Source: Asterella californica (Eukaryota > Streptophyta > Marchantiopsida > Marchantiales > Aytoniaceae). Taken from it: DNA of 64,000 nt. This document shows, one piece after another, positions 21,779-31,650 of the stretch. The stretch is from positions 27,688,001 to 27,752,000 of the forward strand of contig JAYKYS010000006.1 of assembly GCA_036924285.1 (NCBI GenBank). The letters are read 5' to 3'. The notes beneath the pieces are model-generated. The model was not told where the DNA came from, did not search any database, and was given only the letters and a program-made list of their open reading frames with translations. The translations under genes and the position numbers were made by a program. The first letter of the stretch is position 1, and every line of letters starts with the position of its first letter.

Positions 21779-24700
21779 GATCGCAAACTACCACGTACTG
21801 GTCATCTCATCCGGAACAAGTTAAGGGAGATGGTCTAAATGAAACGCCAAGATGATAGACTATCATCATTACAAATTAACCACATGATACAATATTACAA
21901 TCCATATAATTTGTTGACTTGGATTATTTTCCAAGCATGTTGGTATCTATATTAAATCTTTGATTGAACAACTTTGAAAATCTACTACTAACAATAGTAT
22001 ATAAGATGTAAAAAATTTAAAACAAGTCTGAATGTATACTTTGTACAAGTGGTCGTTTATCGAAATGTTTTATCTTAGGATTGCATATTCAGGCTGAATG
22101 CATATCGTATTAAACTTCAAACTTTACCTTTAAAGTTCAACATAAAGCAATGTTTTAGAACCATGTTGGAGAGACCATGAAGAAAATATATCTTACAATT
22201 CAACGCAACATGGTGACATTGAGCTCGTCCTCTAGAGAACCAACAGAAACTTCCTCTCGTCTAACATGTTGCAAACCTCATTAAACACGGCCTAGAACAG
22301 AAAATATACTAGCAAAGACAACTTTCAAATTTTAGATACTGATGTTTCAGTTCAACTGGAGTCAATCCAACATCATATTCTATGCAGCATGTCCTGATAG
22401 TTCACCGCAGCATAGTGTAGAAAGAGCCTCAAAGAGGTGAACCTATATTAAAAGAAGAGGAAATTCCATGATCCACCTTGACGAAACAACAACCAAGGTC
22501 TTCTTGAAATGATATGTCTCTTGTTGTGTTTAGCGACAACTCTTCATTATTTAATAATATTTTTTATGTTAATTTTCATATTTTAGTACGCATATTTTGT
22601 ACAATCGGTTGTGGACTGGAAAATATTAGGACTTCATTAACATTGATCAAGTTTCATATTTTAATATTTATTAATTTTATAAGTTGAACATAAATTAATG
22701 TTTTGAAAGAGTCATGTTGAAGAGAAAATGACATATATATACTATGCAATCCGACGAACATGATAACACTAGGTTTATTTTTTCGGAATTATCACTGGTT
22801 TTCCTAGGTCTCGAAAATGGTATATTAAAATTCAAGTGCAGGTATTAAAAAGAAATTCTCTCTGTACTTTGGGTTAGAGAAAAAATAGTATTTTGATTTA
22901 AGAAATCACCAAAAAATTATTTCTAATTTTTCAATGGATGCTCAATAATTAATTGTGAAGTGAATCACATAGTGTAAATCTATGAAGGAGCATCGATTTA
23001 AATATAACTTAACAGATTCGATTCTCTTGGACAAAACTGTATTTACAAACTATTTGGATATAATTATCCTATAGAGGCTAAATTTGTTGGTTCCCTGACA
23101 GCTCAACAAATGAATTCCTCATGGTTATAAGCTTATTTACAAGGGAACCCGGGATTCAAAACGAAATAGAAAAAGAAGAGAAAAGGTTCACATTGCTTTC
23201 TAACTTTTCTCTTCTGTTCACTTCAGCATAATCGACGGTTAGTTATGCATACCGGAAAAACCGTTCCGTTATTAACCGTTAACCTTTCTTACCCTCCGGC
23301 GACTTGCAGTCTAGTCCCAGGAATGAAAGGTACACTCACATGGTCTCGCCGCAGCTATGTATCATAGTCTAAGAAATTCTGATGGACTTCCCCGCGCAAA
23401 ACGGAAAATTTTGCGACGGGTGCCGAATGAGGGTTGTCTAGCAAGGATTTGGGTACCCTTTTTGCGATTCAGCGCAGACCCTTTCTTGTCTTTTCTCAAA
23501 GGTGTACAGTAGTACAAAGATATATTTTGTCATTGTTCAAATTATTCTCTAACCTACATAAGAGGTAAGCAAGAAAACATTGAGGTGTGTGAAAAGGTCA
23601 CAATCGCGTCACGGTAGTAAAGAACTTACAGTGGTTATATAACTTCCCTTGACTGACACTTGTCACCAAATCCGAAGCAGGCTCGTTGTTTCCTCAAACA
23701 TGAAAGTCCTCGGGTGAGCTGACTGCTGTTCTGAAACCTGGAAAAGTCCTTCCGCGGGAGAGCTGAGCGTCAAAGGCGTGCATTCTTTGTCACCCTGTGA
23801 GGTTGCTGTAGTACCGTATCCTTCTGTCCCACATATGGAAATCCGCTTTGACCCGGTTAAGATTGACCTCGTCCAAGGGAACTCCTTCGTTCTGCTTCCT
23901 GGGTGGATAGCATTGTCATCACGTTGTCATCTTGCAGTGGAAAGACAGAGAGTCAGTACATGTCTTTGCTATGCTTGTACAGACCTGATATACAGCTTGC
24001 AGAATCTCAAGACACTTCATATGCTCTCTTCAACAGTGATGCCTTCTTGTGTTGAATCTTTATAGAACCACTGTGGACTTGTGTCCCGACACTATGAGAG
24101 TTCCCCGAATATAGGAGCAGTTTCCAGGCCAAATCACTGAAAGGATTTGCTGGAATTCTATCAAGAACGTTGTCGAAAAATATACACTTATCTGATGCAG
24201 CTTCCTGCAGTAGGAAGATGCCACGAGTTTCTTTGAGTTTTCAGACGTTCTGAGCCCGTTTGGGTTGCATCTACTGCTCAGGTGCTTCAGACTTAAGTTA
24301 GTCCACATCAGCTACTCAGTTGCTTTTGACACGTTTGTCTCTGGATCTGCTTGTGCGCTTATACAGCGAGCGAGTATATTATCTTCTCTGTAATATCGCC
24401 ATCGCAATTACTCAAAACTGGTTCGCTAGAACATCCAGCTGCTTTTGTGGTGCTACAGGTGCACAATGGTTTATTTCAGGGTGTACTGTTGCCTAGCTTG
24501 ATTCACCCATACGTATTTTCTCGAGGCGGACATTCTTCTAGCCTGTTTGCTATTTCTGTATTATTCTTGACTAAGCCTAGACGATGGATCGATCCGATAA
24601 CACCTTGAACTAACATTCCAACTGAACAGTCAAAAAATTCCAGACAAACCGAAATAATACTTGATAGCAAAGCGTTTTTCTAGTTCTCAAATGACCAGCG

Positions 24701-25349
24701 TGGATACATGAGAGTCGAGTCGTGCTTACTACGCACATGAGGATCCATCAGACCGCGATGACATCGATAATGGTGTAACATAGCACGTCGTCCTTTTCAT
24801 ACAAATGATATAGCAAGAGGAAACTAGCCTGGAAATTTGGTATGTAAACGTCGTCAAGGAGGAAATTATGTCACCCTGAAAGAAGACCCTTCAGCATTCA
24901 CCAACAGAGAACGACAAGAGGACAGAAGCCAAACAGGAAAGCAAGCAGAGGGGCAAGAGAGAGAGAAAGAGAAAGAACTCCTGGAAGTAGTCCAGGTGTT
25001 CCGCCACCTTTTCCCACAGTGGAAAAGGTAAGTAAAAAAGATATCGAGATTCGCAAGAGAGAGAGAGAGTGAGAGAGAAGAGACCAGAGTCACCGTCACC
25101 AGAGCCATTGTTGAGCTGCAGGTGAAGAAGCTTCACAGACATTTGTGGATGCTCTTGGTGAAGTCGCAAGTAACTTTGGTGACTCCAGTGGGGCCCCTGA
25201 GAGAGACCGCGACTTCTCCGTCCCGAAGTAAGCAGCAACAGTCACTAAACGGCTAAACTCCTGAACGGGTTCGGCGCAACCTTCTGACCCCAGAAATTGC
25301 AGAAAGTACCGTACTTAATTTCTAGTTCGCGCACCTCTCATCGTGAAAC
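21779..25349. other. AT-rich gene-free DNA with dispersed repeats
   Basis: No gene recognised. Segments near 22125-22220 and 22676-22770 are diverged copies of each other (GTT.AACATAAA..AATGTTTT followed by CATGTTG.AGAGA). A near-perfect hairpin lies at 23171-23214 (AGAAGAGAAAAG / CTTTTCTCTTCT). The stretch 24900-25100 is purine-rich with a GA run at about 25053-25080, but I find no downstream gene it could lead into. Confidence 0.5.
22925..23010 (+). repeat. dispersed repeat, copy 2
   Basis: It has GGATGCTCAATAATTAATTG, CACATAGTGTAAATCTATGA and GAGCATCGATTTAA, in the same order as the copies at 17420 and 26855. Confidence 0.65.
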
Positions 25350-25374
25350 ATTTCCCTTAAACTTTAAGGGAAAT
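25350..25374. repeat. perfect 12-bp palindrome, 1-nt loop
   Basis: ATTTCCCTTAAA-C-TTTAAGGGAAAT. The same architecture as the 13189 palindrome. Confidence 0.9.
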
Positions 25375-25549
25375 TAAAACGAAACATACCTCAAACCCAT
25401 CAGACAAAGAGTCTCCACTTCCAACCTTGAGGTGCAGGCTCGATACCTCGCACTTCTCTAGCAGAGTAACATAGGAAAATCCTAACTGGTTGCTAGGGTC
25501 CAGGTCATGAACACCATATCGAGAAATAATATTTTTTCTTGAATGGAGT

Positions 25550-26263
25550 ACTACGTATTATGTTGCATGTATATTCACCCAAGCTCGATCCAGTTCATGT
25601 ATTAGATTGTTGATAACGAATCAGATCTTGTCTGGGAATGATTTAGGTGCAAACCAGTATTCTACAAACCTCTCTAAATCTTTTGCAAAAAAAAGATTTA
25701 GAAACAATGATACATTCTACATGTATCAGAGATACATTATACATAGAATCTCGTTCAAGAGAACCAAATCAGTATTCTAGAAACCTCTCTAATTTTTTTG
25801 TTGCATGTATATTCACCCAAGCTCGATCAAGTTCATGTATTATTAGAGTGCTGAGAACGAATCAGATCTTGTCTTGGGAGGATTTAGGTGCAAATCAGTA
25901 TTCTACAAACCCCTCTAAATCTTTTGCGATTTTTTTTTAGAAATAATGATACGTTATACATGTATCAGAGATACATTTTACAGAGAATCTCATTCAAGAG
26001 AACTAAATCAGTATTTTACAAACCTCTCTAAATTTTTTGTGAAATAATGATACATATACATATATCAGAAAAACATTATATGAAGAATCTCGTTCAATCG
26101 TGTTCTCCTGAGTGTCTTCTCCTCGAATCAAATTCCGGATGCAAATCAGTATTCTACAAGCCCCTCTAAATCTTCCGTGAAATAATGATACATTACACAT
26201 GTATCTGAGATACATTATACGGAGAATCTTGTTCAATCATGTTCTCTTGAATGTCTTCTCCTC
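25550..26263. repeat. degenerate tandem satellite-like array
   Basis: The phrase (C/T)AAA(T/C)CAGTATTCTACAAACC begins at about 25650, 25765, 25891, 26004 and 26142, giving periods of 113-138 bp. Between copies recur ATGATACATT.TACATGTATCAGAGATACATT and GAGAATCTCGTTCAAGAGAAC. Longer phrases (GTTGCATGTATATTCACCCAAGCTCGATC) repeat at every second unit, so a higher-order unit of about 240 bp may exist. No coding signal. Confidence 0.85.
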
Positions 26264-26365
26264 GACTCAAACTCTGGTCGGGGACTTTGTTAGCCAGCAC
26301 AGTGAAAACTGTGCTAACTTAAATGTTTATAAAAATAGTGTTATTCTGGTCTCATAAAATAATGT
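26264..26365 (-). mobile_element. tRNA-like SINE remnant, copy A
   Basis: On the minus strand GTTAGCAC (A-box-like, near 26318) is followed by a B-box-like CCAGAGTTTGAGTC (26264-26277). It shares this order and a flanking TTTATAAAAATAGTG...T.ATAAA tail with 29208-29305, which makes the two copies of one family. The middle forms a hairpin (AGCACAGT-GAAA-ACTGTGCT). Confidence 0.5.
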
Positions 26366-26742
26366 CCTAACATTTACCAAAAATATTTGACAGACTTATC
26401 TACAAAAAATAAGAGGTCTCTATTGATGTGATAGTCAGTCTTCGGACATAGATCAAAAACATCTGACAGACCTGAGAAAATACATTCACGTTGAATATTC
26501 ATTTTGTACGAAGTCTTGAAAAAGAAGAAATACATTAATGCTGTGTAAAAAGTCTAAACACCAATGAGAAGTTCTAATATTTTTTTCCTGCTTGTCGTCT
26601 TCCATTCCCCAACCAGAACTGCATGTTGCATGTATATATATTGTCTGACATGAAATATTTCAGACTACAATACACTTCAAATAAAAAGAGCATACTTCAA
26701 ATGTGCAAATCTGGAAAACAGGTAAATGATGGAAAACAGTTA
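26366..26742. other. gene-free DNA
   Basis: Nothing recognised. Confidence 0.5.
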
Positions 26743-26770
26743 CTTCTCTACCCCTGATGGGGTAGAGAAG
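26743..26770. repeat. perfect 12-bp hairpin, 4-nt loop
   Basis: CTTCTCTACCCC-TGAT-GGGGTAGAGAAG. GC-rich for this region and without mismatches. Confidence 0.92.
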
Positions 26771-26854
26771 AAAAGATTTTTTCCCTATGTACTCTAGATT
26801 AGATTGAAGTTGATTTGTTCTTTCCAAGAAACTATAAAAACTTCGTTTCAATTT

Positions 26855-26945
26855 TTTTCAATGGTTACTCAATTCATTAGTTATGGACTAAATTACAGAG
26901 TGTAAAACTATTTGAGAACTTTGATTTAAGTCCTCATGTAATATA
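26855..26945 (+). repeat. dispersed repeat, copy 3
   Basis: It has CAATGGTTACTCAATTCATTAG, ACAGAGTGTAAAACTAT and GAGAACTTTGATTTAAGT, diverged from copies 1 and 2 but in the same order. Confidence 0.6.
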
Positions 26946-27214
26946 TATGTATTCCATTTTGGCAAGAAGATTCTATCAACAAAAGTATTTAGGGTATAAC
27001 GGTTAAATTTTGTTTCGCAAAAAGCCCACCCATAGAGTGAAGTCCTCCTGGTAACCAGTTATATTTCTAAGGGTACCGGTTTAATATGTGAATGAATATT
27101 ATAATTAACTGGAAACAATTTATTATAAATTCTTAAATATGATTATTAACATAAATATTTATGCGGAAAATTTAATACGATAATAAAAAGTTATAATGAC
27201 TTCAAAATCCATAA

Positions 27215-27306
27215 TAAACCTTTTTCTTTCTTATTTTCATCCATTTGAAATCCAATCCGTCTTTATGGATCCATAAATGGATGAAAATAAGAAAGAAAAA
27301 GGTTTA
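27215..27306. repeat. perfect 32-bp inverted repeat (hairpin, 28-nt loop)
   Basis: Arms 27215-27246 and 27275-27306 are exact reverse complements (TAAACCTTTTTCTTTCTTAT... / ...ATAAGAAAGAAAAAGGTTTA), with a 28-nt loop. No mismatch or bulge. A transcript would fold into one long stem of small-RNA precursor size, but the purine/pyrimidine-rich arms and perfect match also fit a recent inverted duplication or tiny foldback element. Confidence 0.95.
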
Positions 27307-27749
27307 AATGTCTAAAAAAGTAGTTTTCAATTAAAAAAGATAGTACATAGTGTAAAACAATATGATTGTATATCCGTTTATGAGACACCTAATCCGTAAT
27401 CTGCACGTCGTGCAATGGCGTTTTTATACTAGGGTGTTGCATTCGACTTCCTATTCAAGAGGAAAACTAACAAAATGTAATTCTCATATTTTATATTAGC
27501 AATGTTAATCTTTAATTCCTTCGATCAGGAGATCTGAACTCATAGTCGGATAGAGTGGATAAAAGCTGACCAAAATCTGGAATGGGCGACAGAACATATA
27601 GTAAATAAAAACACATAAAAACCAGAAAAGAGTGAAAACAGAGAGTGAAAAGAGAAGGAAAGTGTACAAACAATTTTCCATACATGTCATATCCCAAGAA
27701 GAAAACTTGTAAATATATAATAAAATTCTATTAATATACAATTATGTTA

Positions 27750-27777
27750 AACTCGACTCGAAACAAAGAGTCGAGTT
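27750..27777. repeat. perfect 10-bp hairpin
   Basis: AACTCGACTC-GAAACAAA-GAGTCGAGTT. No adjacent gene for it to terminate. Confidence 0.88.
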
Positions 27778-28666
27778 GAGTGAATAAATTTATAAACTCA
27801 AAAAGGGTGACATAATAAATAGTGTCATTTTTTTGACTAGAAAAGTGATTACCATGGTGTCTGATTTAGGACTTCGTATTTTTCTCTTCAGGACTTTCCA
27901 CAGTCTTGTCCGTGGTTTATGATCACAGTCAACATAGTCCAAGCCGGAGGAATGGTCCGGTCTAGCACGTCGTTACCCAGCGAGGTCTAGCAATGACGCT
28001 TCAAGTCCAGCAAGCGCTGGTTTTGAATTTGACTTCCACAACTCAGTCGGCTGACCATGTCTCGTGTATAAAATCTATTATTACTCAGATAAAATTTCCA
28101 TAATTCTAAAATTTGAACATTTTTGTCTACCATGGTTAAATAAATGGAAAAAGTTTTGGTAGAGAAGAAGAGCGACATGTCTTCATGATAACCATAACAT
28201 CTAGCCCACAAAATTTACCCTCAGGAATCAGCGGACGTCATCCGCCAACGATGTGGCTATGGATGCAATAATAGTCACATCATCAAGAATTCAACTTTGA
28301 CACTCATAACCTACAATAGGGGGATTTCAAAGTTAAAAAAAAAATTCTTCTAAACGGGAGGGAAGAGAATAAATAAGCGAAAGTGTACAGTTCGCGGGGA
28401 AGGGAAACGGACAAGCGGGGAAAGCGCTAATTCGAATTTTAAGGCAAGGGCAAGGTCGCGAGGAAGGCGCAGGGAGATTATGGAATGTATATATTAAAAA
28501 TTAAATTTTTTATTTTTTATTTTTTATTAATTTTATTAATATTTTTTTGAAATATTTAGAAACACGGGGAGAGTAGGAGATAACCCATAAAGCTTGACCC
28601 CATTGCTGCGCTTCAAAATGTACAAGTCCGGGAGTCACTGTTCAATTAACCACTCATGTACACTAA

Positions 28667-28720
28667 GTTTAATTTAATACTTAACCCTTCCTGTTGAAAG
28701 GGTTAGGTATTAAATTAAAC
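28667..28720. repeat. 23-bp hairpin, one mismatch
   Basis: Arms 28667-28689 (GTTTAATTTAATACTTAACC...) and 28698-28720 pair with a single mismatch around an 8-nt loop. Confidence 0.92.
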
Positions 28721-30169
28721 CCTTTGCTTATTCCTAGCGTCTGAAATTTTCTTCCCTGCATCTGACTGGGGAGACATAATAATATTCCGTCCAAGCCGCA
28801 AGTATTTAAAGAAGTGTGGAATTCTTAACGCAAAGTCCACAACCCTAAAACTCTCAGTGATATTCCACAAAATTCAAAACCCCGTGCCACAGTCTATCCA
28901 CCGTCTGTATTTTTGGCTTCGCTTCTCTTCTGTCTTATTTTCTCAATTTTTATTCTCCCGCTTTGGATGTATATTCAGTTAGTTAATAAATTAAACCCTT
29001 GCATATTCGTTATTCACCCCAACTGTCTGACTGACTTATGCTTATATTTTCCTCATGGCCTTGGTTTCGACCATTCTAAGAAATTTTTTTTTTCGGTTCG
29101 TTTTAGACTATGCTAGGGTTCGGTTTTTCTCTTCAAACCTGCTTCCCCGTAAATTACTGAAGTTCTGCACGTACGGTTTTAACGGCCCTCCAACGTAGGG
29201 GTGCTTGGGCTCGAACTCTGGACCTGGTGCTTGTCAAAGAGCACATTTCTCATTGTGCTAACTCACTCATTTATAAAAATAGTGATTTTCTAAGTCATAA
29301 AGCTACGCGCGAGGTCAGTCACCCTGGTCATGCAGCGTGGTCGTGAACCGTCTGCAAAAAAAGGCATTTGAAAGGTCCCGTTAATCTCGGTGCGAGAACA
29401 GGGCATTTAAGTTTTCATACTAAACCCGGCCGTTAACCAACCGGCGTTCCGGATTTTTTCTCCGAACCCCCCGACGCGCCGTTTTCTGCCAAAAGCCCGA
29501 TGGGGATGCTTATTCATATTCCAGATTGTGTATATTCATCCGGCTCAGTTCGTTCAGGCTGCGGAGTTTTTTTGTTGTTTATTTTCTGTAAATTTTCCTG
29601 CGCCCGCCACTCTTGTCATGTTTGGAAGCCCCTTAACATTCTTCTCGTCCACCACGGACTCTTCTTGTTCGTTTTTATATACTTGTCTACTGCGACATTT
29701 TTGACTTCATTTTGGGAAGGTCCATCACATACATTTGCAAAATCATACATATACAAAATTTTGCTGCAAATCATTTCCATCTTTTTTATATAGAAAATGA
29801 TTCTGCAAACAGCAGATATTTCTGAACAAGACAACGCTTTTTGTGAAAGAGAACTTATTCTGTGTACACCGTACTCTTGAAGTAGTTTGGCCGTAGAGGT
29901 AATTTTCTAAGTAGACGAAGCTACGGTTTCTGCAGAGTGCGATCTGCAGTGGTAACTTCATCTCAAATAGATTTTACAGGAGAAAAATCATAATATCGAG
30001 ACGGTAAAGCAGCAAAATACCCACACTTTGTACAAGAAAATCATAATATTGACACAGATAAGGTAGCAAATACCCATTACTTATGGACAACACTTTGCAC
30101 AGTAAAACAGTGTGCGCAGAATGAACCTACACAGCGACATACACAGCCCTTCATACTTCGATGAGAAAA
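28721..30169. other. gene-free DNA
   Basis: No gene recognised. It includes the second SINE-like copy (29208-29305). The open stretch 29500-29793 has no domain. Confidence 0.5.
29208..29305 (-). mobile_element. tRNA-like SINE remnant, copy B
   Basis: Minus strand: GTTAGCACAATGAG (A-box-like, 29249-29262), then CCAGAGTTCGAGCC (B-box, 29208-29221), about 40 bp apart as in a tRNA. The flank TTTATAAAAATAGTG matches copy A. This is more likely a tRNA-derived SINE head than a tRNA gene, because no cloverleaf closes. Confidence 0.55.
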
Positions 30170-31650
30170 CACCTGTCTGTCTCAGTTGAACATAACAGGG
30201 CGCCAACAAGAGATATAAAGTCAGGTAGTATGGGCTCGTCCGAACATGGTCTTTGTGGTTCGGAGGGTAGTTCTGCTTTGGACGTCAATTTCGCTGCATC
30301 TTTTGGATCAATTGTCGGCTGCTCATAATACTTACGCTTGCACTGTGCACAACGTCAACTTTCTCTGAAAAAGAATGTCGTCAATGTCCTAAGGACTAAT
30401 GTCGCCGGGTCTGATTAGACAAGTCCTTAGGGCGTCCACGCGAGTTTTGTGTACCATGTTGAAGAAGCCACATGAGAGACGTGATGTATTTACCAAACAC
30501 AAGCATCGCACGAAGACAACGTGAAAAAGTTGTTGAAAGTGGATGCCGACTTTTATCTCTGTTGAACTGGTGTCCTTTGCAATATGTTAAAGTATGTTAG
30601 CTCCATTGGTTTTTGTTGTCAGACGCTCCAAGTAACATATACAACTCTTTTTCATCTGCGACCATGGAGTCGCTGATGTTTTTCATGCTTTCTATATGAT
30701 GCTCCTCCTGATGATCTTTGAGACAATAACCACCATTCTGACAAATGTGTGGAGTCCTTTGTTGGACAGGACCTTCACGCATACTTCGTCTCTCACAGGT
30801 TTGTTCTTGTCCAATCCAAGAGCCTGCTTCACACATTTTTTCACGTCAATACAAGATTTAGCATAGATAGAAATAACCCCTTGGAAATGTAAGTGGAAGA
30901 GGCTGCCTCCACGCTCCACGGAGAAAATTCCAAATAGATAGTGTGCGTGGAGAAACTCGGAAAGCAAAGGAAACAACGATGTGTCCAAATCAATGCTGGT
31001 CCTGCAAACCGTCACTGATGTCTCCATGGTCGGTCTCTTCGCTCTCGCTTCTCTCCTCAAATACATTGTCTCGTGAGAAAGATGGATAGTGAGCACAAAC
31101 AAACTTGAACTGGAATGGATCCAGAACAGAACATAAGCAAGGAAGTGACCGTCTTATATACAAGCAAGCAACAGTGGATTCGAAACTATTGTTGAGATGT
31201 TTAAATAACTCATGGAATGAGAAATGCAATATCTGCGGTCCTGCAAGTACCGAGATAGATTATCAGTGGAATACGAGAAGAATCTGTATGGGTCAACTAG
31301 ACTATATATCGGAGTAGAATGCAAGCGGTAAGGAGAGCAAGTATTACTAATCCTCATGTAGTCGAACTTCAGCAAGAACTGCACGAGTTCTCGAGCAGAA
31401 TCCACTTCCAAATACACATATGTGCGCGTCAGTTGAAGGTTGATGTCTGAAAATGATATCATAGGTTATTTCTTAGACAAATAGAGGAAACGCGGCAGTG
31501 TAGCAGAGAAGTGCAGAGATAGAAACTCCTCTGTCCGTGGCGGACTGCCGCGCAGCTCGACAATATCCAAAAAAGTGTCGACAGATGAGTCATCGACTTT
31601 CTCTGCCAAATGTGTACTGTCCTCCAAATCGTCCATATACTCAAAACAAC
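30170..31650 (-). pseudogene. broken HUH-endonuclease (Rep-type) gene, Replitron-like
   Basis: Reading leftward on the minus strand, an acidic N-terminal stretch (EYMDDLEDSTHLAEKVDD, about 31640-31590) is followed by a conserved-looking LFGIFSVERGG. The HUH motif comes next in FHLHFQGVISIY (HLH codons at 30887-30895), then VCVKVLSNKGLHTFVRMV. A one-base deletion near 30731 shifts the frame exactly before the nuclease tyrosine motif, GYCLKD (Tyr 30726-30728, Lys 30717-30719; Y-x-x-K). After NQWS the frame stops at 30597-30599. Similar coding texture continues, with further breaks, to about 30170 (KRKYYEQPTIDPKDAAKLTS). His-hydrophobic-His plus a Tyr-x-x-Lys motif is the signature of one-tyrosine HUH nucleases, which nick and join single-stranded DNA in rolling-circle replication or transposition. 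Replitrons are a described eukaryotic transposon class with such an enzyme; assignment to them is inference. No helicase domain was seen, so it is not a Helitron RepHel. Element ends were not found. Confidence 0.65.

Larger units (their letters stand above)
26946..28666. other. AT-rich gene-free DNA with hairpins
   Basis: No gene recognised. It contains the 27215 and 27750 hairpins, and at 28302-28335 two inverted, degenerate copies of the CTTTGACA end seen in the TIR-bounded elements (28302 minus, 28317 plus). An AT tract occupies 28495-28550. Confidence 0.5.

Noticed and set aside
24837..25031. Charged open frame as a small gene
   Set aside because: It is a by-product of a purine-rich tract; the opposite strand is open too and no splice-linked exon was found.
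29208..29262. A functional tRNA gene on the minus strand
   Set aside because: The boxes are present but no acceptor stem pairs, and a second diverged copy with the same flank points to a SINE.
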